From: Polynucleobacter aenigmaticus
GTDB lineage: Bacteria > Pseudomonadota > Gammaproteobacteria > Burkholderiales > Burkholderiaceae
Reading direction: 5' to 3'
DNA: 54,370 bases
Assembly: GCF_002206635.1 (NCBI RefSeq)
Contig: NZ_NGUO01000018.1
Span: 1-54,370 of the forward strand
Of this stretch, positions 26,716-35,813 are shown piece by piece; position 1 is the stretch's first letter; the number at the start of each line of letters is the position of its first letter. A program made the translations under genes and the position numbers. The notes beneath the pieces were generated by a model. It was not told the DNA's origin, made no database searches, and saw only the letters and a program-made list of their open reading frames with translations.

Positions 26716-27687
26716 TTATTCAGGCTTGATACCCGCACTTTTAATGATCTTGCCCCAGCGAACCGACTCTTTTTTCTGGAAAGCACCAAAAGCCTCAGGC
26801 GTCATGGCGTAATACTTAGCACCCTCAGACTCGAGTTTTTTTTGAACCGCAGCTTGCATCATGATTTTATTTACTTCAGCATGCAACTTCTTCACGATAG
26901 CTGGAGGTGTCCCAGTGGGCGCAAATAAGCCAATCCAGTTTTTAACATCAAATCCAGGGAGCGTCTCGCTGATGCTGGGTAAATCTGGCATGGATGGGTC
27001 TCTTGTTGCACCCGTTACTGCCAGGCCACGCAATTTATCACTCTTCACGTAAGGGAGGATCGTCGGCATGGTGGCAAACATAACCTGCGTTTGCCCGCCA
27101 ATCAAGTCTGTGATTGCCAAAGCATTTCCTTTGTAAGGGATATGGGTCATGTCTATTTTTGCGGTCAAGTTAAAGAGCTCGCCCGCCAAATTACTAGCCG
27201 TACCAATGCCGCCCGACCCATAAGATACCTTTCCTGGATGCGACTTTACATAGGCAATAAGCTCGCTCACACTTTTAACAGGCAGACTAGGATTAACAGC
27301 CAGCAAGCCCTCGGCGTCCAGCACGAAAGCTACCGGCACAAAATCCTTGAGAGGGTCGTAAGGCATATTTTTAACAAGGTAAGGGTTTACTGCATGCGTG
27401 CCAATACTTCCCATGATTAATGTATATCCGTCCGCCGGTGACTTGGCCACAAAATCTGCACCAATATTGCCTCCCCCACCGGTCTTGTTTTCAACGATGA
27501 CAGGCTGACTATAGGCCTCACTTAAGCCTTGAGCAATGATCCGTGAAAAACCATCGGCAATCCCACCAGTAGCAAATGGAGAAATGATTTTGATTTGACG
27601 GTTGGGGTAACTGTCAGCCTGAGCGAACGCTCCCTGAAAACTCAAAAGGCTTAACCCCAAAATAAAAGCAGATGCGATTTTTTTCAT
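26716..27687 (-). CDS. Bug-family (tripartite tricarboxylate transporter) binding protein
   Basis: This is a periplasmic binding protein of 323 residues with a signal peptide ending near FAQA. The segments YPNRQIKIISPFATGG, ENKTGGGGNIGADFVA and YGSGGIGTASNLAGELF are typical of the Bug/TctC family, which bind carboxylates. No TctA/TctB membrane genes are nearby, as is common for this expanded family. The start is placed at 27687 because the 19 residues upstream precede an ordinary signal peptide beginning MKKIAS. It lies ten bases after another binding-protein gene. Confidence 0.88.
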   Translation of the reverse strand: MKKIASAFILGLSLLSFQGAFAQADSYPNRQIKIISPFATGGIADGFSRIIAQGLSEAYSQPVIVENKTGGGGNIGADFVAKSPADGYTLIMGSIGTHAVNPYLVKNMPYDPLKDFVPVAFVLDAEGLLAVNPSLPVKSVSELIAYVKSHPGKVSYGSGGIGTASNLAGELFNLTAKIDMTHIPYKGNALAITDLIGGQTQVMFATMPTILPYVKSDKLRGLAVTGATRDPSMPDLPSISETLPGFDVKNWIGLFAPTGTPPAIVKKLHAEVNKIMMQAAVQKKLESEGAKYYAMTPEAFGAFQKKESVRWGKIIKSAGIKPE

Positions 27688-27697
27688 ATTCAATTTC

Positions 27698-28441
27698 TTA
27701 AGAATGTGTAAATACTGGTGCAGCGGATAATCCTTCCACCCCATACTTCTGAATTAATGCCGTTACTAAACCCGTACTAATCAATTCTTGAACGCACGCA
27801 CTCAAAAATTGGATTGATGCCAGATTAGAATTTTTAGTGGCGATAGCTTGTTGAATACCAGTGAACTGACCATCCAGGATTCGTGACCCAGGGATATTCT
27901 TAGCGGCAGTCACTAGTCCAGTTTTCAAGCCAGCTAAGGCATCTAATTTTTCTCGAACAAATAACTCATTGCTAGCTAGTATGCTATCAGCATGAACCAA
28001 GGCGGCATGTTTGAGGTTGCGCTGTAACCAAAGATCATAGGCGCTCTTGAAAAAAGAAGCGATACGAATTCCTGGTTGATCGACCTGCCCAATACCCAAG
28101 ATGGATGAGTCTGCCGGAACTAGGTAAGTCGCCTCAAGCTCCACATAGGCGGGCGTAAATGTCACGCGCTGAGCACGAGCGGGATCGGAACCCACTAATG
28201 CGATTCCACATTGGCCAGAGGCTGCTGAATCCACAACCTCTTCCTGAGTTTTGTAGCCCTTGAGGTTGAGCCCTACACCTAGACGCTCAGCAATCGCACG
28301 ACAGATATCGGGAGCTATCCCAGTGGGTTCGCCCGAAGGTGATTGGCCGGTCACTAACAGAAAATTACCCAGATAAACAGAGGCAGATAAAGTCCCATTA
28401 GGCGCAAGCTGCGCCCTCACTTCAGGTGAAACATCAATCAC
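27698..28441 (-). CDS. Family 3 solute-binding protein domain without a visible signal peptide
   Basis: The 247-residue protein has the fold signatures of amino acid-type binding proteins: PTGIAPDICRAIAERLGV near 41 and a CGIALVGSDPARAQRVTFTPAYVE stretch near 78. It starts with GTG, preceded by an AGAGAG segment, and begins directly with a polar sequence, so no secretion signal is seen in frame. No permease or ATPase gene is adjacent. It may be a cytoplasmic ligand-binding or enzymatic derivative, or it may use an upstream start that I cannot recognise. Confidence 0.7.
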   Translation of the reverse strand: MIDVSPEVRAQLAPNGTLSASVYLGNFLLVTGQSPSGEPTGIAPDICRAIAERLGVGLNLKGYKTQEEVVDSAASGQCGIALVGSDPARAQRVTFTPAYVELEATYLVPADSSILGIGQVDQPGIRIASFFKSAYDLWLQRNLKHAALVHADSILASNELFVREKLDALAGLKTGLVTAAKNIPGSRILDGQFTGIQQAIATKNSNLASIQFLSACVQELISTGLVTALIQKYGVEGLSAAPVFTHS

Positions 28442-28470
28442 AAAAGATTCTCTCTAAGGACTATGAATAA

Positions 28471-29328
28471 TTAAAGCTGAACAGTTTGACCTTCAGTCAT
28501 CGGAATAATTTTGATTGAACTACCCTTCATAGCCTCCTGAAACTCTGCCAAGGTACCTTTTGTGAGCGGGTTAGAGTTGTAATGCATTGGGATTACCATC
28601 TTTGGCTTTACCCATGTACGCAGAGCATAGGCAGCATCGTCAGGAGCCATCGTAAAATTTCCACCAATCGGAATTAATACCAGATCCGGCTTGTAGTGTT
28701 CAGCAATAAATTTCATATCACTAAAGAGCCCTGTATCACCCATATGCCAGATTTTGAAACCATTCTCTAGTTCAATGATGTAGCCCATTGGCTCGCCAGC
28801 AGGATGAGACTCCATCTTGTCAGTAGCTGGATTTTTCCAAACCAATAAGGAAGAATGCTCTGCCTGTACAGCAGTCACCTTAATACCAAGCAGAGGGGTG
28901 ACTCGACCCGTCTTATTAAATCGATGACCAAGGTCGGCAGGCAATATTCCTAAAGTCACGAGTGGCGTCACCATATCTGCCGGGCCATACAATTTTGTAT
29001 TGTTCATTTTGGCAAGCGCTGGGGCATCACCCAGATGATCCACGTGGGCATGCGTTACCAACAATAAATCGATGGGTCCAATAGCAGCCAAATCATTTTT
29101 ATAAATCGGCGGCGTTTTGGGTCCACCAGTAATCCAAGGATCAATCAGAATCATCTTGCCATTAGGGCTCTTGATCCGAAATCCAGCTTGGCCTAACCAT
29201 AAGAGTTCGGCACCACCTTGAGCGTTAGCCTTACTGGTCGTTTGAGTTTGCGCAGAAGCCACAGGACTTAGCAGCATTACAGAAATCATCCCAGCCACCA
29301 AAGAGCCTGAAAAAATATGAGCACGCAT
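28471..29328 (-). CDS. Secreted metallo-beta-lactamase-fold hydrolase (UPF0173-like)
   Basis: This 285-residue metal-dependent hydrolase has a signal peptide (about 1-26) ending ASAQ. The metal motif THAHVDHLGD lies near 92, and further His ligands occur in QAEHSS, WHMGDTG and IPMHYNS, the pattern of the UPF0173 / MBL L13 group. The usual UPF0173 protein is cytoplasmic, so the signal peptide is notable. The start at 29328 is chosen because GGAG stands six bases upstream. The family-3 binding protein gene follows after 29 bases. Confidence 0.85.
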   Translation of the reverse strand: MRAHIFSGSLVAGMISVMLLSPVASAQTQTTSKANAQGGAELLWLGQAGFRIKSPNGKMILIDPWITGGPKTPPIYKNDLAAIGPIDLLLVTHAHVDHLGDAPALAKMNNTKLYGPADMVTPLVTLGILPADLGHRFNKTGRVTPLLGIKVTAVQAEHSSLLVWKNPATDKMESHPAGEPMGYIIELENGFKIWHMGDTGLFSDMKFIAEHYKPDLVLIPIGGNFTMAPDDAAYALRTWVKPKMVIPMHYNSNPLTKGTLAEFQEAMKGSSIKIIPMTEGQTVQL

Positions 29329-29462
29329 GTTTGTCTCCAAGTTTTTTACTATTAATCTTGTCAAACTATAGCGGAGAAAAGGTAAGCTCGCTTATATGGC
29401 GCTGCATCAATTTATAGATATTTCATCATTTAGGAGGATTGCCAATGACGTGCCGGCGCCAA

Positions 29463-29487
29463 TAAAAAACCCCGCCAAAGCGAGGTT
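29463..29487 (-). terminator. Rho-independent terminator of the quinone oxidoreductase gene
   Basis: On the minus strand AACCTCGC pairs with GCGGGGTT around a TTTG loop with one mismatch, followed by a run of T. It lies about 20 bases downstream of the oxidoreductase stop codon and isolates it from the hydrolase gene. Confidence 0.85.
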
Positions 29488-29508
29488 CTCATCAAACAGT
29501 TTTATTGA

Positions 29509-30489
29509 TTAAGGCGTAATCACAATTGCACCAGAAACTTTTCTTCCCTCTGCCGCTTTATGTGCTTCAGCAGCTTGCTCGAGACTAAATTTAGCACCGA
29601 TCTGCACTTTAACTCTACCCTGCGCAATAGCATCAAATACTGCACGAGCATTTTCTTGGAGTAGCTCAGGGGTAGCATTATGCGGAAACACTGAAGGTCT
29701 AGTTAAGAAGAGGCAGCCCTTCTTATTCAAAATCTCTGGCTGAATTTCTGGGGCGGGTCCTGAGGCTGCACCAAATAATGCAACCGTACCAAATGGAGCG
29801 GCACATTCAAGCGATCCTAAGAATGTCGTTTTAGCCACTGAGTCATAAACCACATTTGCCTTACGACCGCCAGTTGCCTTAAGCACTTCCTCAACCCAAT
29901 TCGGCTTAGAGTAGTCCACTACGGCATCACATCCAGCCTCCTTAGCTACGGCAAACTTGGCTTCAGAGCCAACAGTGCCAACAACAAAGGCGCCCAAAGA
30001 CTTTGCCCAACCGGCCAAGATTTGGCCAACTCCACCAGCAGCAGCATGAACCAAAACAACATCGCCAGATTTCACTTTATAGGTCTTTTGAACCAAGTAT
30101 TGGGCTGTCATTGCCTTAAAGAATACTGCGGCAGCGACTTCATCAGAAACGGCATCTGGAACAGCTACCAACTTATCAACAGCAACATTGCGAGCGCTGG
30201 CATAAGCCCCAATACCGGCGTTCATATACATCACACGATCGCCCAACTTAAATCGAGTGACGCCTTCGCCTAGAGCCTCAACTACACCAACAGCTTCATG
30301 ACCAAGGCCTGTAGGCAATTCCAAAGGATAGACACCTGACCTTTGATATACGTCGATGAAGTTAAATCCGATAGCTGTTTGACGAAGTTGTACTTCGCCT
30401 TTGGCTGGAGCGGGCAACTCTTTATTAATTAACTTAATCACATCGGCATTGCCGAGCTCTGAAAGACTAACAATTCGCGCAGTTGTCAC
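29509..30489 (-). CDS. NADPH:quinone oxidoreductase (zeta-crystallin type)
   Basis: This is a medium-chain dehydrogenase/reductase of 326 residues lacking the structural zinc motif, as expected for the quinone oxidoreductase group. The cofactor-binding segment HAAAGGVGQILAGWAKSLGA is at about 148-167, and the N-terminal part has the FNFIDVYQRSGVYP signature. It starts with GTG at 30489, with AGGTGA a few bases upstream. It likely reduces quinones or alkenals by hydride transfer from NADPH. It appears to be a single-gene unit with its own terminator. Confidence 0.9.
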   Translation of the reverse strand: MTTARIVSLSELGNADVIKLINKELPAPAKGEVQLRQTAIGFNFIDVYQRSGVYPLELPTGLGHEAVGVVEALGEGVTRFKLGDRVMYMNAGIGAYASARNVAVDKLVAVPDAVSDEVAAAVFFKAMTAQYLVQKTYKVKSGDVVLVHAAAGGVGQILAGWAKSLGAFVVGTVGSEAKFAVAKEAGCDAVVDYSKPNWVEEVLKATGGRKANVVYDSVAKTTFLGSLECAAPFGTVALFGAASGPAPEIQPEILNKKGCLFLTRPSVFPHNATPELLQENARAVFDAIAQGRVKVQIGAKFSLEQAAEAHKAAEGRKVSGAIVITP

Positions 30490-30518
30490 AAGTCACCTTA
30501 TTATTTTTATATAAAAAA

Positions 30519-30971
30519 TTATCTTACCGCAAGCGAGGCGGAGGTATTCTCTTCGTCCTCAATTACGGCCCAAGTACTATCTCCTAGCTTTTTTACCGCC
30601 ATAGAATAGGTCCAGGAGCCAGGGATACCGCAACTCCATTGATCGGGGCCATTCTGTATCAACACATTCGCACCAATGCGGCTATCGAAATACAGATGGT
30701 ATGTTTTGCCGTGGAGAGGATTAAAACTAAATTTAGCGCTATGCACCATTTCAGTAGCATCCAAACGGGCTTGGAGCGCACGCGCCTGCTTCATTAATAC
30801 TTCCGCCTGCTCCATGATGCGATCATATTCCAACTTCGCGTTTTGGCGAGCGACATTGACTGCCTTGTCCTTCTCTTCTAAGACCTTGATAGGAGCAAAT
30901 ACGGGGGCTCCTACCTCCATGGGGTACTCAATACCGGCATGCCTTGCTGGATCGGTGTCTTCTATTCTCAT
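30519..30971 (-). CDS. DUF2452-like protein
   Basis: This 150-residue soluble protein is probably a DUF2452 member: a conserved central helix (about 30-70) with a VHSAKFSFNPLHGKTYHLYF segment and a C-terminal TWAVIED motif. Function is unknown. The helix at about 33-75 (EEKDKAVNVARQ onward) could form a coiled coil. It lies 89 bases downstream of the photolyase gene on the same strand and may be the last member of that operon. Confidence 0.6.
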   Translation of the reverse strand: MRIEDTDPARHAGIEYPMEVGAPVFAPIKVLEEKDKAVNVARQNAKLEYDRIMEQAEVLMKQARALQARLDATEMVHSAKFSFNPLHGKTYHLYFDSRIGANVLIQNGPDQWSCGIPGSWTYSMAVKKLGDSTWAVIEDEENTSASLAVR

Positions 30972-31060
30972 TGCGATTTTGAACCTGCTAATTTATCTAG
31001 CGAAAGTGTGACACAAATTTACAGAATGCGTCACCAGCACCTCAGAGTGAGGTCAAGCCA

Positions 31061-32587
31061 TTACAGAGAATGCAGATCCCTTAGCAGCCCTTTGGCGTGA
31101 ACCTGAATAGACTGCTGATCTACCTCGCTAATTCGGGATAAGTTGGCGGTCATCAATCGAGTGCGTGGATTGGATTCAAATTGAGTGCGGTGCTTGATCA
31201 AAAAGTTCCAATATAGATTGGTGACGGGGCAAGCACCCTCCCCGAACCGGATATCCGGCTTATATTGGCATGTGTCGCAATAGTTACTCATTCTCTTAAT
31301 GTAGGCACCACTGGCGATGTAGGGCTTACTAGTAAAACGTCCGCCACTCGCAAATAAGGCCATACCTGCCGTGTTGGGTAGCTCTACCCATTCAATCGCA
31401 TCGATATAAATAGCTAAGTACCAGTCGCAGACCTCTTTTGGCAAGACCTCAGCTAGTAGAGCAAAGTTGCCCGTCACCATTAAGCGCTGAATATGATGGG
31501 CATAGCCATACTGTAGGGTTTGTCCAATCGCCTCCCGCATACAACTCATCTTGGTTTTTCCGGTCCAGTACCAAGCAGGTAATACATTCTGATGGCCGTA
31601 AAAATTATCAAGCGCCATTTGTGGCATATCGAGGTAATACATTCCGCGGACAAATTCTCGCCAACCTAAAATTTGACGAATAAATCCCTCTACCGTTGCA
31701 AGCTCTAGGTCATATTTTTTCCAAGCAACCAATACAGCATCAATCACCTCTCTTGGATTAAGTAATTTGAGGTTTAGGGAGCTAGAAAGCAAGGAGTGCC
31801 ATCCGAAAGGAGTATCAGTCCACATCGCATCTTCATGGATGCCAAAAGTTGCTAAGCGGTGCTCAACAAACCCCTCGAGCACTTCAAGTGCCTGAGCGCG
31901 AGTGACTGGCCACCGAAAGTGCAATAGCGACCCTGGATGGTCCGAATACCTTTCCTCAACCTCAGCCAATACTGCTTTACTAATCTCATCTGGCTCAAAT
32001 AATGCTGGAGCCGGAATTAACCCGGGACCTTTCTTCGGAAAAGGCTTGCGATTATCTCGATCGAAATTCCATTGACCACCCTCTGGATTGCCATCTTGAT
32101 CCACTAAGATGCCATGGGTCTTGCGCATGAGCCTATAAAAGTACTCTAGTCGCAACTCTTTTTTATTGGCAACCCAAGCCTTAAACTTGAGATGTGAGCA
32201 GTAGAAATGGGCATCCTCATGCATCACTAAAACAAGATTTAATTCGGAAGCCAGCCCTTCAATTGCCCCTTTGAGTCGCCATTCTCCAGGCTCGATGCAA
32301 ATAAGATGGGTAAATTTTCCATCAATTATTTTGCTTCTGAGTTCTTCCGTAATCGTTTTAGGTGAATGCTGGACATACACCAGTGGCAGGCCAAGCTGTT
32401 TGAGGCCCTCAGCAAAGTGGCGCATTGCCGACAAAAATAAAGCAATCTTGGCTTTATGTGACCAAACATGCTGAGCCTCATTCGCCGACTCAATCATGAT
32501 TATTTGATCGATCTTCGAGTCGATATTCTTTAGCGCTGGGCTATCAATATCTAGCTGATCACCCAGTATAAGTACGAGCCTTTTCAA
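31061..32587 (-). CDS. Iron-sulfur (6-4) photolyase-type protein (FeS-BCP, PhrB-like)
   Basis: This is a photolyase/cryptochrome of the bacterial FeS-BCP group, which repair (6-4) photoproducts with FAD and a ribolumazine antenna. The 508-residue protein begins with the antenna domain (RLVLILGDQL). Four cysteines at 349, 437, 440 and 453 match the 4Fe-4S ligands of Agrobacterium PhrB (350, 438, 441, 454) with a uniform shift of one residue, and H364/H365 in GYAHHIQRLM match its catalytic histidine pair. I therefore expect an active repair enzyme. It is 26 bases downstream of the DUF3833 gene on the same strand. Confidence 0.92.
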   Translation of the reverse strand: MKRLVLILGDQLDIDSPALKNIDSKIDQIIMIESANEAQHVWSHKAKIALFLSAMRHFAEGLKQLGLPLVYVQHSPKTITEELRSKIIDGKFTHLICIEPGEWRLKGAIEGLASELNLVLVMHEDAHFYCSHLKFKAWVANKKELRLEYFYRLMRKTHGILVDQDGNPEGGQWNFDRDNRKPFPKKGPGLIPAPALFEPDEISKAVLAEVEERYSDHPGSLLHFRWPVTRAQALEVLEGFVEHRLATFGIHEDAMWTDTPFGWHSLLSSSLNLKLLNPREVIDAVLVAWKKYDLELATVEGFIRQILGWREFVRGMYYLDMPQMALDNFYGHQNVLPAWYWTGKTKMSCMREAIGQTLQYGYAHHIQRLMVTGNFALLAEVLPKEVCDWYLAIYIDAIEWVELPNTAGMALFASGGRFTSKPYIASGAYIKRMSNYCDTCQYKPDIRFGEGACPVTNLYWNFLIKHRTQFESNPRTRLMTANLSRISEVDQQSIQVHAKGLLRDLHSL

Positions 32588-32613
32588 GATTTACTTTCTA
32601 TATACAGACGACA

Positions 32614-33168
32614 TTAGCGCTTGTAAAAACTCAGCGTTACCTCGCCAAGATCAATCCCAAATTTACTCATCTTTGCCTTATTGATCATGACCTTAGGTGT
32701 CACTAAGTACATCCAATCGTCAAACTGCACATGGTAAATGGATTGATCCACTGGTAATGCCAGCGTATAAGCCCAATTTAAGGCATTACCAGAAGACGAC
32801 CCAACTGCCTCTCCAATCACATCATCGGCAGTACCAATGAACTTGCCAGGGGAAACCTCCACCAAAGTCCAAATCCGCTTTTGTTTTGTACCATCGGAGT
32901 ACTCAAAGCTTTCATCCAGGACGCCGGTTTTCTTACCATCTACTACCGACCACTTAGCGACCATCAGCACAGTAAATCTTTTCTGAACATTGCCACTGCG
33001 ATCAGTGAAGATGCCATATGCATCAATCGTGCCATTGAAATACTCGCTGAGATCTAAGGCAGGCTTTTCTTGTGCATATTGCGTCACTGTTGGCGAGGAG
33101 CAAGCAAGCAGACTCAAGACCAGAAAAACACCAGCTAGATACTTGGATGCAAAGATGATCATACGCAT
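32614..33168 (-). CDS. DUF3833 family lipoprotein
   Basis: This is a 184-residue protein with a lipoprotein signal peptide (LLAC lipobox, Cys at 23), then a domain with the segments YFNGTIDAYGIFTDRSG, KRIWTL and DDWMYL, which match DUF3833. The family often accompanies photolyase and light-inducible genes. A lipid- or membrane-related role is speculative. The ATG follows the stop of the chalcone isomerase-like gene with no gap. Confidence 0.82.
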   Translation of the reverse strand: MRMIIFASKYLAGVFLVLSLLACSSPTVTQYAQEKPALDLSEYFNGTIDAYGIFTDRSGNVQKRFTVLMVAKWSVVDGKKTGVLDESFEYSDGTKQKRIWTLVEVSPGKFIGTADDVIGEAVGSSSGNALNWAYTLALPVDQSIYHVQFDDWMYLVTPKVMINKAKMSKFGIDLGEVTLSFYKR

Positions 33169-33729
33169 TTAACAGACTCCAGAAATGAGGGGTGGTGGGC
33201 AGCCGTTACCAAGTAACTCCGCTCTTAGCTTGGGTACGCTGGTTTTAGGATCGAGCCAAATTCCAAAAAATGCTTTTGAAAAATCAGCCCCTGAAATTTG
33301 GGCAATTTTTTTTCCCTCATAAAATAAGGTAGTGCCAGCTTTAGGAGAGTAGACACCTGTAAGAGTTTGCCCCGACTCAATATTGGGTAAAACTGATGCC
33401 AATTCTTTTCCCCAGATGGCTGCCTGCGTCTCTGATACACCAATCTTCTTCATCTCATCCGCTGTTCTGTTAGCAATTGCGCTTCCAGAAAAGGATCTTT
33501 GGTATTGAATATCCAAAGCAAACTCTGGTGAACTCGAATTACCAGCACGATATAGCGTTGCATCGTAAACATGAAAGCCCCAAAAATTGAGCCTGCCAGC
33601 CCCTTGCAGCTGGGATGGATTAACAGCAAACTCGATATGAGAGATATCCCTAGCGCTACATAAGCCACTGACAAGCGAGAGTGTGACAAACAGAGTAGCG
33701 CTACTTTTGAATACGTTTTTCCTCATCAT
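33169..33729 (-). CDS. Secreted chalcone isomerase-like protein
   Basis: This is a 186-residue protein with a signal peptide (to about 26, CSA) and a chalcone-isomerase-like fold: GRLNFWGFHVYDATLY, then a FSGSAIANRTADEMKKIG helix and IWLDPKT near the C-terminus. Bacterial members do not make flavonoids; some fatty-acid-binding relatives are known. It is embedded between the DCC-family gene and the DUF3833 gene without gaps. The same neighbours recur in light-response clusters. Confidence 0.8.
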   Translation of the reverse strand: MMRKNVFKSSATLFVTLSLVSGLCSARDISHIEFAVNPSQLQGAGRLNFWGFHVYDATLYRAGNSSSPEFALDIQYQRSFSGSAIANRTADEMKKIGVSETQAAIWGKELASVLPNIESGQTLTGVYSPKAGTTLFYEGKKIAQISGADFSKAFFGIWLDPKTSVPKLRAELLGNGCPPPLISGVC

Positions 33730-34134
33730 TTACCCCTTCTGCTTAGATGCCGCTTTTACTAAGCGCAATGCCGTAGGACCTAATACGCCCGAAATAGTGT
33801 GGCGGTTCTTGGCAAAAAATCGATACCCCCATGTCAGCATAGGACGTAAGCTTGGTCGAGAAAAAAACCAAGCTAACTTGGGCAGGTCCGCCCTTTCATA
33901 TGCTGCAGAGAAAACCTCTACACCGCTAATAAGCTTGCCATCATCGTATTGAGCATACATAGAATCCAACGCTTGCTGACAAGACACGCCTACTGTAGCT
34001 GCAGAATATTGCAACGAATTAACATCTATAAATCTTAATAAACCAGCCTGATTGCGCCCCGACAAAAATAAGATTTCAGCCTGGCATAAAGGGCACAGAC
34101 CGTCGTAGTACATAGTCAGCTTTTTCATCGTCAT
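33730..34134 (-). CDS. DCC-family thiol-disulfide oxidoreductase-like protein (DUF393)
   Basis: This 134-residue protein has the family signature YYDGLCPLCQAEI at about 9-21 with its CxxC pair, and a FIDVNS segment near 35. The family is thioredoxin-like in its N-terminus. Its ATG overlaps the TIGR03643 stop as ATGA. The substrate is unknown. Confidence 0.85.
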   Translation of the reverse strand: MTMKKLTMYYDGLCPLCQAEILFLSGRNQAGLLRFIDVNSLQYSAATVGVSCQQALDSMYAQYDDGKLISGVEVFSAAYERADLPKLAWFFSRPSLRPMLTWGYRFFAKNRHTISGVLGPTALRLVKAASKQKG

Positions 34135-34403
34135 GACTTATGTTTATATTGCGTAGTGCAATAGGCACGGGTTACCAGCTTACTTCTAAGTGCTACATGT
34201 TTTGTCGATCTCCCGGTGACTCTTTTGCGCCATAAGTTGAAGGAAGAGCGCTTGAGTTCCGAACGCATAACGGCAATCACTTGCGGCTCAGATAGACCAA
34301 AGTTTTGCTCAATAGCATCAAATGGAGTGCGGTCCTCCCAAGCCATTTCAATGAGCCTGGATAGATCAGCCTCGGATAGGGATTTAGAAGTCTGAATCGT
34401 CAT
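34131..34403 (-). CDS. TIGR03643 family protein
   Basis: This 90-residue basic protein has the conserved core IEMAWEDRTPFDAIE, then GLSEPQVIAVMRSELK and SFNLWRKRVTGRSTKH, which I recognise as TIGR03643. It looks like a helix-turn-helix DNA-binding fold, with a recognition-helix-like QVIAVMRSELK, so it could regulate the operon it heads. The C-terminal 20 residues are an unconserved extension. I prefer the ATG at 34403 to the TTG immediately before it. Confidence 0.8.
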   Translation of the reverse strand: MTIQTSKSLSEADLSRLIEMAWEDRTPFDAIEQNFGLSEPQVIAVMRSELKRSSFNLWRKRVTGRSTKHVALRSKLVTRAYCTTQYKHKS

Positions 34404-34475
34404 CAAGCAAGTTTAAGACTTATTCAATAAACTAGCTGAGCCCGCTTTAAAAAAGCCCTCACGATTACTCCCACC

Positions 34476-35171
34476 ATGCCTTTAGTTCCGCAACCCTTTC
34501 GCGCGCTAGTCATTGGATCCTCTGGAACCATTGGATCAGCGTTTATGGAACTACTGAAGGGCAACCCCTCTTGTAGTGCTGTATACGGCATCCATCGAAA
34601 CTCACACTCTCCGATTAACTACCAGGACCTCAGCACGATTGAAGCTGCTGCTATTGCCTTAGCCAATACAGGCCCTTTTCAACTCATCATCAACACGATT
34701 GGGATACTGCACTCCGAGCATTGGATGCCTGAGAAAAAGTTAGATGACCTCAATGCCGAGCAACTGCAGATGCTGATGCAAGTCAATGCGATCGGTCCCG
34801 GCCTTACTATCAAATACTTTTCTAAATTACTAGACCCAGCAGGTGCCGTCATGGCAACCCTATCTGCCAAGGTAGGCAGCATCGAAGACAATCGATTAGG
34901 TGGCTGGTATAGCTACCGCGCCTCTAAAGCAGCCTTAAATATGCTAATCAAGACTGCCGCAATTGAATTTGGCAGAACTAGGCCCAATAACGCTTTAGTG
35001 GCCCTGCATCCTGGAACAGTCAATTCCAGGCTATCGAAGCCATTTAAGGGAGAGCAAATCGGTAGACCTCCTGCAGATGCCGTAAGCGATATGCTCAAAG
35101 TCTTACTTTCATTAAATAAAGAAGATTCAGGAACTTTTATCAGCTACTCAGGAGAGCGCTTACCTTGGTAG
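34476..35171 (+). CDS. Short-chain dehydrogenase (CsgA/C-factor-like SDR)
   Basis: This is a 231-residue SDR with the N-terminal GSSGTIGSAFME cofactor loop, INTIGIL in place of the usual NNAG, and a YRASK catalytic motif near 149. It resembles the C-factor group seen beside photolyase genes in many marine and freshwater bacteria. It is divergent from the TIGR03643 operon with about 70 bases between, and the phosphatase gene follows after 13 bases. Confidence 0.87.
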   Translation: MPLVPQPFRALVIGSSGTIGSAFMELLKGNPSCSAVYGIHRNSHSPINYQDLSTIEAAAIALANTGPFQLIINTIGILHSEHWMPEKKLDDLNAEQLQMLMQVNAIGPGLTIKYFSKLLDPAGAVMATLSAKVGSIEDNRLGGWYSYRASKAALNMLIKTAAIEFGRTRPNNALVALHPGTVNSRLSKPFKGEQIGRPPADAVSDMLKVLLSLNKEDSGTFISYSGERLPW

Positions 35172-35184
35172 GCGACACATCTTT

Positions 35185-35763
35185 ATGAAATTCCGCTTAC
35201 CCTTTTTTCTCATCATATTCACTCTACTTTGTGCTCAAGCTAAGTTGGTCATAGCGCAAAGTGAATTCGCTAGCAAGCTACAAGATGGGCAGCATATTCT
35301 TTTGATGAGGCATGCTGATGCTCCTGGATATGGAGATCCTCAGAACTATCAAATGAACCAATGCTCCACTCAAAGAAACCTTGGAGACTTTGGACGAAAG
35401 CAAGCCAAGAGCACTGGTGACTGGCTATCTAAGCAAGGAATTGATCAGGCAAAAATTTACAGTAGCGCTTGGTGTCGGTGCATCGATACAGCCACCCTAC
35501 TAAACAAGGGAGCAGTAAAAAAGGAGGCGTCATTAGGTTCATTCTTTGACGATATGAGCCAGGCAAAAAGACAAACCGATGAATTAATAAAACTCATCGC
35601 AGCTGAGCGCAAGCAACATCCGAATATGCCAATCATTATGGTGACTCACCACGTCAATATTCAATCTTATGTTGGCATGGTTGTTAACTCCGGTGACATG
35701 GTTTTGGTCAAAGTAGACTCTGCTGGAAAGCCCCTTTCCTTCAAGCTCTATCCAAGCCCATAA
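35185..35763 (+). CDS. Secreted histidine phosphatase family protein
   Basis: This 192-residue protein has a signal peptide (to about 25), then the phosphohistidine motif LLMRHADAPG at about 38-47, and a second catalytic His in MVTHHVNIQ near 150. It is a branch-2-like periplasmic phosphatase. The four Cys residues (CSTQ, CRC) may form disulfides. It is co-directional with the SDR gene. Confidence 0.85.
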   Translation: MKFRLPFFLIIFTLLCAQAKLVIAQSEFASKLQDGQHILLMRHADAPGYGDPQNYQMNQCSTQRNLGDFGRKQAKSTGDWLSKQGIDQAKIYSSAWCRCIDTATLLNKGAVKKEASLGSFFDDMSQAKRQTDELIKLIAAERKQHPNMPIIMVTHHVNIQSYVGMVVNSGDMVLVKVDSAGKPLSFKLYPSP

Positions 35764-35813
35764 AGCTCTTCAATTTTTCTTTTATACATCCCCCATTAAT
35801 ATAAAGAGTACTT

